The notes under the pieces are model-generated. The model searched no databases and was not told the DNA's origin. It was given only the letters and a program-made list of their open reading frames with translations. A DNA stretch of 64,000 nucleotides from Diphasiastrum complanatum (taxonomy: Eukaryota > Streptophyta > Lycopodiopsida > Lycopodiales > Lycopodiaceae). Location: positions 52,154,331 through 52,218,330 of the forward strand of contig CM055105.1 of the NCBI GenBank assembly GCA_029204225.1, written 5' to 3'. The first letter of the stretch is position 1. Every line of letters starts with the position of its first letter. Shown in pieces: positions 44,597 to 58,518 of the stretch. The position numbers were made by a program, and so were the translations under genes.

Positions 44597-46871
44597 AATC
44601 AAGAGGCTACCTCAAGTACCAAGTTTGAAAATTCTGTAGCTGAGTACATGAGCAAGAAACCTTGTTTGTTAGAGAAACATTCTGGCAACTCGTGTGAATT
44701 GAATGTGATTTTGGCTTACTTTGTCCTACATTGTAGTATGACATTTTTGGTTGGGTAGCAAGTTTAAGACATTATTTTGTGTATTCATCACATACAAGGA
44801 AGTTGTAGTGACTACAACAATAATAATTCTATATACCTATGTACAACATGTAGTAAGGCATAACACAATTAGGGTGTATGATGTGGATAGAAAATCTAAA
44901 AGATGCAATTGGTTTTCGAGCTTATACATTTTTTTAGATATCATCTTTGTGAGCAAGAATAGTTTTCAGCAAAAAAATCTTTTAACAATTTTGAAATTCT
45001 CTCCAATGCACATCATTTAGTGACACATTGTTATCTAAATTGTTATGGAAGATTTATAAGTAAAATTTTCTTTGTGACCGATGTTCGAGGATGGAAAAAG
45101 ATCTATAATAAAATTATAATGTTAGTGAGTAAACGTTCTCTACTAACTATTAGATCTACTTATTTTTTAGTAAACCTCTATTGATTATTATCTTTTAAAT
45201 ACTAGATATATTTCTCAAACATGTTTGACCTATCCATGTCATGCTATATTCTACAATTGAACTTGGTGCTGGGATAGTCTACTCGATTCCATGACTTACA
45301 TTATCAACATGCTAACATTAACATTGTAACATGTAAATAGAAAACATCGTCATTTGGAAAAGAATTGAATAAATTCCAATTTGATCATATTTTCTAATGT
45401 TTGTTATAACATTCACCTAAAGACGAAAGATGTTTTGGTTGCTTTGTGAATTGCAAAACAAAAAAATCAAGAGGCTACCTCAAGTACCAAGTTTGAAAAT
45501 TGGATTGTAGAGTGCATGAGCAAGTGAAGCTTGTTTGCTATAGAAACATTCTAGTTCGTCGAGTAACTTCAATCTGATTCTGGGCTGACACTCACGTACA
45601 TGATACGTGCAACGGTTTTGGTTTGGATAGCCAATTTAATACAATATTCACATACAAGGAAGCGGTAGTAATTGCAACGATAAACTTCTATTCCTTTGTA
45701 TAGCATGTAATATGACATAACATAATCAGCGTATATATGTTGAAAAATCATCTCAAAGAAGGAACATGTTTTGATGTATTGAGATTCTACTTTTTCTTTT
45801 GATATCCTATTTGTGACCAAGAATAGTTTCTAATGAAGCATCTTTCACCAATAATGAAATCCTTTCCAGTGCACATCATGTAGTGAGGCATTGTGACCTA
45901 AATTGACATGCACGATTTATAAGCCAAATTTTCTATGTGAATGATATTTGTGGATGTAAAAAATCCACAACACAGATTTACTATTAGTGAGCTTAAATTT
46001 CCTACTAACTATTGGATCAACTTTTTGTTTTTTATTAAACATTGTTGTCGATTATTCTCTTTGAGATGCTAGATATATTTTTCAAACAAGGTCGACCTAC
46101 CCATGTCATGCTATATTTTGCAATTGAACTTGGTGCTGGGGTGGTCCACTCGATTCCATGTCTTACGTTATCATCAAGTTAACACATTTTAATTAAAAAA
46201 TAAAAAATTGTAACATTTTTCAAAGGATTGAATAAATTTCATTTTGAATCTATTTTTTCAATCTTTCTTATAAATGTATCTAAACAAGAATGATGCTCTT
46301 GTTGCTTTGTGAATTGCAAGACAAAAAATCAAGAGGCTACCTCAAGTACCAAGTTTGAAAACTGTATAGCTAAGTACATGAGCAAGTGAGGCTTCTTTTT
46401 TAGAACTAACATTCTAGCAAGTCGAGTGAATTTAATCTACTTTTTGGCTTAAATTCTCCTACATTGTAAGTATGACATTTCTGGCTTGGGTAGCCAATTT
46501 AACATAGTATTTTTGGTGTTCATCACATACAAGAAAGTTGTAGTAACTACAACGATGTTATTTATATTCCTTTCTAGAGCATGTAGTAAGGTATAACATA
46601 ATTAGGGTATACGATGCTGAAAAACAATCTAAAACCATGGAACATGTTTTTATATTCTGATGTTCTAATTTTTCATTTGATATCATTTTTGTGAGCAACA
46701 ATAGTTTCTAACAAAAAATTTACTAACAATATTTAAATCCTTTGCAATGCACATCATTTAGAGAGGCATTGTAATCTAAATTCTCATGCAAGATTTATAT
46801 GTAAACTACATTTGAGGATGAAAAACAATCCAGAATACAATTTTAATGTTAGTGAGTAAAAATTCTCTAGT
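44597..46871. repeat. Satellite array, monomers A, B and part of C
   Basis: Monomer A from 44592, B from about 45461, C from about 46321 (interrupted at 46877 by the gag-only element). Each starts with the AATCAAGAGGCTACCTCAAG boundary. Monomers share blocks such as CAATGCACATCAT and GACCTATCCATGTCATGCTAT. Type A can be told by TAGAGAAACATTCTGGCAAC, type B by CTGACACTCACGTACATGA, type C by AACATTCTAGCAAGTCGAG. Confidence 0.9.
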
Positions 46872-46876
46872 AACTA

Positions 46877-47667
<791 letters not shown>

Positions 47668-47668
47668 G

Positions 47669-47686
47669 TGGCACCGTTGCCGGGGA
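47669..47686 (+). other. Primer-binding site, tRNA-Asp type
   Basis: TGGCACCGTTGCCGGGGA begins one base after the LTR. It matches the complement of the plant tRNA-Asp 3' end with one mismatch (A for G at position 5). Athila-type Gypsy elements use this primer; copia elements usually do not. Confidence 0.8.
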
Positions 47687-49772
47687 GCGGCAACACTTGC
47701 CTTAGCCAGCATAGACATCACTTTTCTTCTCCTTCTCTCTCTCTTCTCTCTTCTCTCTTCTTTTCCCTTCATTTTTCATCACAAAAAATCGAGTTTTTTA
47801 GCCTGTTAGTGGTAGTTAGTGTGGATTAGAGTTTGTGCGGTGTGGATTAGTGTTAGAATTGTAGATTAGAACAACCCTTGCTGAAAAAAAAAAAAAAAAA
47901 CAAACAAACAAAAAAATCAAAAAACCATGAAAAATCTGTTTTTGGCGAGAAAATAGGCGGGAAAAACATATTAGAGGCAATAACTTTGTACTGCTCCCCT
48001 ATGACAGTACCTTCTGGACACTGTTCAGAACCTACATAAAAGTCGACGAAGGTTAATTCCCAACCATTTTGGAAAAAACCGCAAAACATTGTCAAAAAAC
48101 CCATAAAAATTGTATTTTCTCTCCATCCCCTAGAAAATAACCTTTGCCCACCTGGATTTAGCTAAATTTATATTAGAAAAGCTACTATTAACTTGGTGAA
48201 GGTTCTCTCTCTAGGATCTGAGAGAAAACCGCCAAAAATAGTGAAACAACCCATAAAAACTATATTTTCTCTCCATCCCCTGGGAAATAACCTTTGCCCA
48301 CCTGGATTTAGCTAAATCTGTATCAGAGAAGGCTACTATCAGCTCGGCAAAGGTTCTCTCTCTAGAATCTGAGAGAAAATCGCCAAAAATAGTGAAAAAA
48401 CCCATAAAAATTGTATTTTCTCTCCATCCCCTGGAAATTAACCTTTGCCCACCTGGATAGCTAAATCTATATTAGAGGAAGCTACTCTTAACTCGGCAAA
48501 GGTTCTCTCTCTAGGATCTGAGAGAAACCCGCCAAAAATAGTGCAAAAACCCATAAAAATTGTATTTTCTCCCTATCCCCTGAGAAATAACCTTTGCCCA
48601 CCTGGATTTAGCTAAATCTGCATCAGAGAAGGCTACTATCAGCTCAAAAAAGGTTCGCTCTCTAGGATCTGCAAGAAAACTGCCAAAAATAGCAAAAAAG
48701 CCATAAAATTTGTATTTTCTCTCCATTACCTGGGAAATAACCTTCACCCACATGGATCTCGCTAAATCTGTATTAAAGAAGGCTACTATGAGCTCGGCAA
48801 ACGTTTTCTCTCTTGGATCTGAGAGAAAACTGCCAAAAATAGCAAAAACAACCAAAAAATACACTTTTTTCTTGATTTTTTAGGATCTGCTCTAAATTAA
48901 CATTTTCTGAGACTTTCATATTTAGATCTGACCCTGATCTGGCTTTTGTGAAATTTTTGTGAAGATCCAATGGACAGATCTAGAAAGATCTAAGAAAAAG
49001 TGTTGAAAAGTGCTCAAAAACTGAGTTTTTTCAAGATTATGCAAAAACTGTTCATCAAGAACCTTTTTAGACCTCATCATAGCTATATCTAGTTTAAATC
49101 CAGCTACAGTGGAAAGTTCAAAGGTTCAATCTACCCAGATCCTAAGAAATCTCAGAAAAACCACAAAAAACCGCTAAAAATGGGCAAAAATACACTAAAA
49201 ATGAACCTGTTCTCTTAATTTTCCTAAATCTGACGGTTCAAAACTCAATCCAAAATGGTGATAGTTGAATTATACTGTGTTTCAGCTACTTTCAGACTTT
49301 TCTTTAGATCAGACACTCAAATCTTGAAATCTTAGAGAAACAGTCCGAAAAAGTGCTCGATTTTAGCAAAAATCTTCAATTTTTGACAGCCGGCTCAAAA
49401 CTAACCCTCGCAGGTCTCAGAGAAGTTTCATCAGATCTTGATTCAACTATTGTGATGGGGGCAAGAGTTAATTCCCAGCCTTGTTGAAAAAAAAAAAAAG
49501 TCATTTTTTATACCGTCTCCATCTGTGTTTTCATCTCCATCTCCATCAGCTCAACCTTCATCCTTTTTCATATCATTACATGCATCTATCTTTTCCTCCA
49601 TTAGTATCCTAAGATAACAACCATCTATTACCATTTATTTACACACCTCCCTCATGTCCTTTTGATTGTCCTTGGTTTCTTAGTTTCAAAAAAAAAAAAC
49701 AAGTGGGACACCACAATTGTACAACCCTTGAAGCAATTTTTACGTACATCACGATAATACTATATTTCAGCC
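47687..49772 (+). other. Long leader of the gag-only element
   Basis: About 2.1 kb of non-coding sequence between primer site and gag. Pyrimidine-rich start, A-runs near 47885 and 49485, and the 150-bp repeat block at 48108-48865. No gene recognised. Confidence 0.7.
48108..48865. repeat. Five tandem ~150-bp repeats in the leader
   Basis: Units begin at TGTATTTTCTCTCCATCCCC near 48111, 48261, 48412, 48561 and 48711 (spacings 149-151). Each contains ACCTTTGCCCACCTGGAT and TAGGATCTGAGAGAAAAC-like blocks. Minus-strand frames across it (48211-48405, 48511-48864) repeat the same residues and are not called as genes. Confidence 0.85.
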
Positions 49773-50378
49773 ATGACTACCGAGTTTGTGAGGTTAGTTG
49801 CATTTCAGATGTTTCCTGATGAGACAGTTCAACAATACACCAGACGAATGTTCGATCTGGTAAAAGGTATTGATCTACTGAGCCCAGAGACCATAATGCA
49901 AAACTACTATATCGGATTACTCGACAAGATCAAATCTTGTATGAAGAAGTTTGCATCATACACTTCATTGCCACAAATCTGTCAAGATGCTATCATTATG
50001 GAGAATCTTATCTTGAAGAAGAGAGTAGATCACTCCTATTCAAACATAGAAATATCGGATGGGGAATCAGAAAAGTCTAAAGAGTTCATGCTAGTCGAGC
50101 AGACAAGGGCAGAAGGCTATGAATCATCAGGGAGTGCAACAGAGTCAAACAGATTGAGTGCAGTAGAAGACCAAAGACCTTGCACTTCAAGTTGTCAACA
50201 AGATTATGCTCGCGCAATTCAATTTCTTGAGAAGGATGAATGTACATACTGCTTCGGTGGTCATCCAATTACAAGATGTCCAATCAAGAATCCGCACTTC
50301 TTACAAAGGCAAAATGCAGAGCAGCAAGTTCGACGGCAAGATCCAGAGGTTCAAAGGTCACAAGCAGAATCAAGCTGA
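49773..50378 (+). CDS. Gag-like protein with an atypical zinc knuckle
   Basis: 201 residues from ATG 49773. Residues 4-85 resemble a Retrotrans_gag core (VAFQMFPDETVQQYTRRMFD, then IGLLDKIKSCM). A Ser/Glu-rich linker (90-145) follows, then a knuckle C157-x2-C160-x3-H164-x4-C169, one residue shorter than the standard CX4H spacing. The frame ends at 50378, but the phase continues past a few stops into 50463-50720, so this may be the front part of a longer gag now interrupted. It would coat element RNA; no enzyme is encoded with it. Confidence 0.6.
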   Translation: MTTEFVRLVAFQMFPDETVQQYTRRMFDLVKGIDLLSPETIMQNYYIGLLDKIKSCMKKFASYTSLPQICQDAIIMENLILKKRVDHSYSNIEISDGESEKSKEFMLVEQTRAEGYESSGSATESNRLSAVEDQRPCTSSCQQDYARAIQFLEKDECTYCFGGHPITRCPIKNPHFLQRQNAEQQVRRQDPEVQRSQAESS

Positions 50379-50462
50379 CAAGGAGCTCACCAAAGGGATG
50401 GATGTCAGATTGATCCATCTAAATCATGAGTTTCTTCAACAACCAGTGGCAAGGTAGAACTA

Positions 50463-50720
50463 TTGGTCATATCATCTTGCATGTCACCAAACTCAATGGA
50501 GGACCATAATAGCCTACCAGTCTATTTTGTGGAAGATCCTAAGGGGCATCTGTTACCGGTGTATGCCTATCAACTTCGAGGTGATGGCATACTACACTCA
50601 GTAAGGTGCTATGGATGTGGAAGAAAACATCGTCGAGCCGAATGTCCACATCGAGGGGATCCATCAACATTCGAGCCCGGATGTTCACAATGCGAAGTTA
50701 ACCATCCATGCCGAGATTGA
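50463..50720 (+). pseudogene. Continuation of gag: second knuckle region
   Basis: Same phase as 49773-50378. Contains CYGCGRKHRRAEC (CX2CX3HX4C) and then CSQCEVNHPCRD, a second incomplete knuckle. The pair resembles the two-knuckle fragment at 5-520, suggesting homologous elements. Confidence 0.55.
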
Positions 50721-51394
50721 TGCGTAATCCACAATTAGCTAGGAGGCATTTGGCTTATGTAGACCAACATGCACCTGTGGTGACCATTCCACCTGTCGAT
50801 AGAATGCACTATAAACGAAAAATCCTAGTGCCATCGGGTTATGAAATGAGTGAGGAAGAAGACAATCTGACAAAAGTCCCAAAGTACACAAAGATACCCT
50901 CGGACAAACAAGTAACACCATCACAGAAGACAGAGTTGGTACAATCTATCAAGCCATTGATAGTTGAGGAAGTCAAAAAATTGGCAACCGAGGAAGTCCG
51001 GCAGGTTCTATCAGGACTCATGGTGCAATCAATGCACAGATTTCTTAGTGATGAATTACAAATGGAACTTGTGCCAATGGAGCGACTTGAAGGCAGTTCA
51101 ACACAAGATCCAAGGGAAATCGCATTCACGCAGCCTTCATATGGGAAGTGCACTGACAAGGAAAAGACTAAGGTTGATGATTGTCCCTCAACAAGAAAGT
51201 TTCAACCAAGGTCTGATTGTTTCCCAATGCAACAAAGCCCCAAACCAACACTAAATCTGGGTGTAACAATACTTCAAAGGCCAAATCTAGGGAATCCAAG
51301 CCCAAACAAGCCTTCAGTTCAACAAGAGTTAGCGCTTGAGGTATCAAGGCCTTGCTCTCAGGCGGTACTATTGACTACTGAAGAAAGTCTTTAA
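50708..51394 (+). CDS. Unrecognised 3' frame of the gag-only element
   Basis: 228 residues in another phase, overlapping the previous frame by 13 bases. Charged, with a Lys/Glu-rich probable helix (LVQSIKPLIVEEVKKLATEE) near residues 77-100 and a Pro/Gln/Ser-rich tail. No protease, RT or integrase motif. It may be the C-terminal part of gag reached by a frameshift, or a separate accessory frame. Function unknown. Confidence 0.4.
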   Translation: MPRLMRNPQLARRHLAYVDQHAPVVTIPPVDRMHYKRKILVPSGYEMSEEEDNLTKVPKYTKIPSDKQVTPSQKTELVQSIKPLIVEEVKKLATEEVRQVLSGLMVQSMHRFLSDELQMELVPMERLEGSSTQDPREIAFTQPSYGKCTDKEKTKVDDCPSTRKFQPRSDCFPMQQSPKPTLNLGVTILQRPNLGNPSPNKPSVQQELALEVSRPCSQAVLLTTEESL

Positions 51395-51809
51395 GTGCAT
51401 GCTTATCATGAACACTTGGATAGACTAAGCAGTCAACCAACCATGTCCTATCTGCAATACCAATTGAGTGATTGCACGACAATGCCCCTAGGAGCAGTTG
51501 TGCCAGTCTATGAGGAACAATCTCAACCAACCTTATCTTGGAATCCTCTGATAGATAGTGCTACCCATTTGTTGATGAACAAGGTTATCAGGGATGGCCA
51601 CTAGACCCTTATGGGTATTATTGAAAATTTGGCAAGCCTAGGTTCTTGCTGATCAACAGCCAATAAAGCCTCAGGTTTTATGTAAGCGATCACTTATCCA
51701 CGCTTTTCCTGAAGTAGCTCATCACCAACAATAAACGTGTCAACAGCTCTCTTCCACATCAAATGCAGGCAGGTGTCGTGGGACCGGCACCTCTTTAGGT
51801 GGGGAATAC

Positions 51810-52583
<774 letters not shown>

Positions 52584-52588
52584 AACTA

Positions 52589-55500
52589 CTGGATCTACTT
52601 ATTTTTGAGAAAATTGTTATTTATTATTCTCTTTTGAATACTAGATATAGTTCTCAAACAAGCAAGACCTATCCATGTCATACTATATTTGCGATTGAAC
52701 TTGGTACTAGGGTGGTCTACTCGATTCCATGCCTTATTACATTATCATCAAGTTAACACATTGTAATAAATAAAAAAGTAACCTTTTTTATAACATACAT
52801 ATACATAAGCACAAATGATATGTCCATTGCTTTGTGAATTGAAAGACAAAGAATCAAGAGGCTACCTCAAGTACCAAGTTTGAAAATTCTATAGCTAAGT
52901 ACATGAGCAAGTAAGCTTGTTTGTTAGAGAAACATTCTAGCAACTCGTTTGAATTGAATGTAATTTTGGCTTACTTTGTCCTACACTGTAGTATGACATT
53001 TTTGGTTGGGTAGCAAGTTTAAGACATTATTTTCTGTATTCATCACATACAAGGAAGTTGCAGTGACTACAACAAAAGTACTTCTATATACCTATGTACA
53101 TCATGTAGTAAGGCATAACACAATTAGGGTATATGATTTGGATAGAAAATCTAAAAGATGCAATTGATTTTTATATTTTGAGCTTATACGTTTTATTAGA
53201 TATCATATTTGAAAGCAAGAATAGTTTCTAACAAAAAAATCTTTTAGCAATTTTGAAATTCTTTGCAATGCACATCATTTAGTGACACATTGTAACCTAA
53301 ATTCTTATAGAAGATTTATAAGTAGAATTTTCTTTGTGATCGATGTTTGAGGATGGAAAAAGATCCACAATAAAATTATAATGTTAGTGAGTAAACATTC
53401 TCTACTAACTATTGGATCTACTTAATCTCTATTGATTATTATCCTTTGAATACTAGATATATTTCTCAAACAAGTTTGACCTATCCATGTCATGCTATAT
53501 TCTAAAATTGAATCTGGTGCTGGGATAATCTACTCGATTCCATGACTTACATTATCAGCAAGCTAACATTAACATTCTGATAGGTAAATAGAAAACATCG
53601 TCATTTGGGAAAGAATTGAATAAATTTCAATTTGATCATATTTTCTAATGTTTGTTATAACATTCCCCTAAAGACGAAAGATGTTTTGGTTGCTTTGTGA
53701 ATTGCAAGACAAAGAATCAAGAGGCTACCTCAAGTAGCAAGTTTGAAAATTTTATTGCAAAGTGCATGAGCAAGGGAAGCTTGTTTGCTACAGAAGCATT
53801 CTAGTGCGTCGACTAAATTCAATCTAATTCTTGGCTGACACTCACATAAATGATACGTACAACATTTTTGGTTCAGATAGCCAATTTAATAAAATATTCA
53901 CATACAAGGAAGCAGTAGTAACTGCAACGATAATACTTCTAGTCCTTTGTAGAGCATGTAATATGGAATAACATAATCAGGGTATATATGTTGAAAAGCC
54001 ATCTCCAAGAAGGAGCATGTTTTGATGTGATGAGATTCTACTGTTTCTTTTGATATCCTGTTTGTGACTAAGAATAGTTTCTAATGAAACATCTTTCACC
54101 AATAATTAAATCCTTTCTAGTGCGAATCATGTAGTGAGGCATTGTGACCTATTTTGACATGCAAGATTTATAAGCCAAATTTTCGATGTGAGTAATATAT
54201 GAGGATGTAAAAAATCCACAACACAAATTTACTATTAGTGAGCTTAAATTTTCTACTAACTATTTGATCAACTTTTTGTTTTTATTAAACATTGTTGTTG
54301 ATTATTCTCTTTGAGATGCTAGATATATTTTTCAAACAAGGTCGACCTACCCATGTCATGCTATATTTTGCAATTGAACTTGGTATTGGGGTAGTCCACT
54401 CGATGTCTTACGTTATCATCAAGTTAACACATTGTAATTAAAAATAAAATTTGGAACATTTTTCGAAGATGAGCAAGTGAGGCTTCTTTGTTTGAACAAA
54501 CATTCTAGCAAGTCGAGTGAATTTAATCTACGTTTTGGTTTAAATTCTCCTACATTGTAAGTATGACATTTCTGGCTTGGGTAGACAATTTAACATAGTA
54601 TTTTTTGGGTTCATCACATACAAGAAAGTTGTAGTAACTACAACGATGCTATTTATTTCATTTTTAGAGCATGTAGTAAGGCATAACATAATTAGGGTAT
54701 ACGATGTTGAAAAACAATCTAAACCATGGAACATGTTTTTATATTCTGATGTTCTAATTTTTCATTTGATATCATTTTTTTGAGCAACAATAGTTTCTAT
54801 CAAAAAAGCTTGTAACATTATTTAAATCCTTTGCAATGCACATCATTTAGAGAGACATTGTAATCTAAATTGTCATGCAAGATTAACTTGTGAAATTTTT
54901 TTGTAAACTATCTTTGAGGATAAAAAACAATCCAGAATACAAATTTTAATGTTCGTGAGTAAAAATTCTCTAGTAACTACTGGATCTACTTATTTTTGAG
55001 AAAATCCTTATTTATTATTCTGTTTTGAACACTAAATATAGTTCTCAAACAAGCAAGACCTATCCATGTCATACTATATTTGCAATTGAACTTGGTAATG
55101 GGGTAGTCTACTCGATTCCATGCCTTATTACATCATCATCAAGTTAACACATTGTTATAAATAAAAAAATAGCCTTTTTTATAACATACATGTACATAAG
55201 CAGAAATGATGTGTCCGTTGCTTTGTGAATTGAAAGACAAAGAATCAAGAGGCTACCTCAAGTACCAAATTGAAAATTCAATAGTTGAGTAATGAGCAAT
55301 AAGCTTGTTTGTTAGAGAAACATTCTGGCAACTCCCTTGAATTGAATGTAATTTTGGCTTACTTTGTCCTACATTGTAGTATGACATTTTTTGTTGGGTA
55401 GCAAGTTTAAGACATTATTTTGTGTATTCATCACATACAAGGAAGTTGTAGTGACTACAACAATAATACTTCTATATACCTATGTACAGCATGTAGTAAG

Positions 55501-58500
55501 GCATAACATAATTAGAGTATATGATGTGAATAGAAAATCTAAAAGATGCAATTGCTTTTTATATTTTGAGCTTATACGTTTTTTTTATATATCATATTTG
55601 TGAGCAAGAATAGTTTCTAACAAAAAAATATTTTAACAATTTTGAAATTTTTTGCAATGCACATCATTTAGTGACGCATTGTAACCTAAATTCTTATGAA
55701 AGATTTATAAGTAGAATTTTCTTTGTGATCGATGTTCAAGGATGGAAAAAGCTAGTGAGTAAACGTTCTCTACTACTATTGGATCTACTTAATCTCTATT
55801 GATTATTATCTTTTGAATACTAGATATATTTCTCAAACAAGCATGACCTATCCATGTCATGCTATATTCTACAATTGAACTTGGTGCTGGGATAGTCTAC
55901 TTGATTCCATGACTTACATTATCAACAAGCTAACATTAATATTCATATAGGTAAATTTAAAACATCGTCATTTGAGAAAGAATTCAATAAATTCCAATTT
56001 GATCATATTTTATAATGTTTGTTACAACATTCACCTAAAGATGAAAGATGTTTTGGTTCCTTTGTGAATTGCAAGACAAAGAACCAAGAAGCTACCTCAA
56101 GTACCAAGTTTAAAAATTGTATTGCAAAGTGCATGAGCAAGTGAAGCTTTTTTGCTACAGAAACATTCTAGTGCGTCCACTAAATTCAATCTAATTCTTG
56201 GTTGACACTCACGTACATGATACGTAGAACGTTTTTGGTTCGGATAGCCAGTTAAATACAATATTCACATACCAGGAAGCGGTAGTAACTGCAACGATAA
56301 AACTTATATTCCTTTGTATAGCATGTAATATGGCATAGCATAATCAGTGTATATATGTTGAAAAACCATCTCAAAGAAGGAGCATGTTTTGATGTTTTGA
56401 GATTCTACTTTTTTTTTTGGTATTTTGTTTGTCACCAAGAATAGTTTCTAATAAAACATCTTTCACCAATAATTAAATCCTTTCCAGTGCACATCATGTA
56501 GTGAGGCATTGTGACGTAAATTGACATGCAATATTTATAAGCCAAATTTTCTATGTGAATGATATTTGTGGATGTAAAAAATCCACAACACAAATGTACT
56601 ATTAGTGAGCTTAAATTTCCTACTAACTATTGGATCAACTTTTTGTTTTTATTACACATTGTTTTGTTGATTATTCTCTTGGAGATGCTAGATATATTTT
56701 TCAAACAAGGTCGACCTACCCATGTCATGCTATATTTTGCAATTGAACTTGGTGTTGGGGTAGTCCACTCGATTCCATGTCTTACGTCATCATCAAGTTA
56801 ATACCGTTTAATTAAAAAATAAAAAATCGTAACATTTTTCAAAGGATTGAATAAATTCCATTTTGAATCTATTTTTTCAATCTTTCTTATAAATGTATCT
56901 AAACAAGAATGATGCTCTTGTTGCTTTGTGAATTGCAAGACAAAGAATCAAGAGGCTACCTCAAGTACCAAGTTTGAAAACTGTATAGCTAAGTACATGA
57001 GCAAGTGAGGCTTCTTTGTTAAAACAAACATTCTAGCAAGTCGAGTGAATTTAATCTACATCTTGGCTTAAATTCTACTACATTGTAAGTATGACATTTT
57101 TGTCTTGGGTAGCCAATTTAACATAGTATTTTTGGTGTTCATGACATACAAGAAAGTTGTAGTAACTACAACAACCCTATTTATATTCCTTTTTAGAGCA
57201 TGTAGTTAGGCATAACATAATAAGGGCATACGATGTTGAAAAACAATCTAAACCATGGAACATGTTTTTATATTCTGATGTTCTAATTTTTCATTTGATA
57301 TCATTTTTGTGAGCAACAATAGTTTCTAACAAAAAATCTATTAACAATATCTAAATCCGTTGCAATGCACATTATTTAGAGAGACATTGTAATCTAAATT
57401 GTCATGCAAGATTTATATATAAAATTGTCTTTGTAAACTATGTTTGAGGATGAAAAATAATCTAGAATACAATTTTTAATGTTAGTGAGTAAAAATTCTT
57501 TAGTAACTACTGGATCTACTTATTTTTGAAAAAATTGTTATTTATTACTCTCTTTTGAATAGTAGATATAGTTCTCAAACAAGCAAGACCTATCCATGTC
57601 ATACTATATTTGCAATTGAACTTGGTACTGGGGTAGTCTACTCGATTCCATGCCTTATTACATCATCATCAAGTTAACACATTGTTATAAATAAAAAAAT
57701 AAGTTTTTTTATAACATACATATACATAAGCACAAATGATGTGTTCGTTGCTTTGTGAATTGAAAGACAAAAAATCAAGAGGCTACCTCAAGTACCAAGT
57801 TTGGAAATTCAATAGCTGAGTACATGAGCAATAAGCTTGTTTGTTAGAGAAACATTTTGGCAACTCATTTGAATTGAATGTAATTTTGCTTACTTTGTCC
57901 TACATTGTAGTATGACATTTTTTGTTGCGTAGCAAGTTTAAGACATTATTTTGTGTATTCATCGCATACAAGGAAGTTGTAGTGACTACAACAATAATAC
58001 TTCTATATACCTATGTACAGCATGTAGTAAGGCATAACACAATTAGGGTATATGATGTGGATAGAAAATCTAAAAGATGCAATTGGTTTTTATATTTTGA
58101 GCTTATACGTTTTTTTTTAGATATCATATTTGTGGGCAAGAATAGTTTTTAACAAAAAAAATTTGTAACAATTTTGAAATTCTTTGCAATGCACATCATT
58201 TAGTGATGCATTGTAATCTAAATTGTTATGGAAGATTTATAAGTAGAATTTTCTTTGTGACCGATGTTCGAGGATGGAAAAAGATCCACAATAAAAATAT
58301 AATGTTAGTGAGTAAACGTTCTCTACTAACTATTTTATCTACTTATTTTTTAGTAAATCTCTGTTAATTATTATCTTTTGAATACTAGATATATTTCTCA
58401 AACAAGTTTGACCTATCCATGTTATGCTATATTCTACAATTGAACTTGGTGCTGGGATAGTCTACTCGATTCCATGACTTACATTATCACTTATATTCCT

Positions 58501-58518
58501 TTGTAGAGCATGTAATAT
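52589..58518. repeat. Satellite array, right segment (rest of C, then A-B-C cycles)
   Basis: The rest of monomer C continues to about 52850; then A (52851), B (53713), C (about 54470, shortened by ~150 bp at its start), A (about 55247), B (about 56085), C (about 56944) and A (about 57772, ending in a jump to a type-B scrap). The same monomer type recurs every ~2.4-2.55 kb. The array ends at 58518 where LTR I begins. A frame encoding KEVVVTTTII...VVRHN.IRVYDV recurs in the A monomers, with a diverged version in C. Confidence 0.9.

Noticed and set aside
49773-51394. Endogenous pararetrovirus
   Set aside because: No RT, movement-protein or coat-protein motif; paired LTRs and a 5-bp target duplication show an LTR element.
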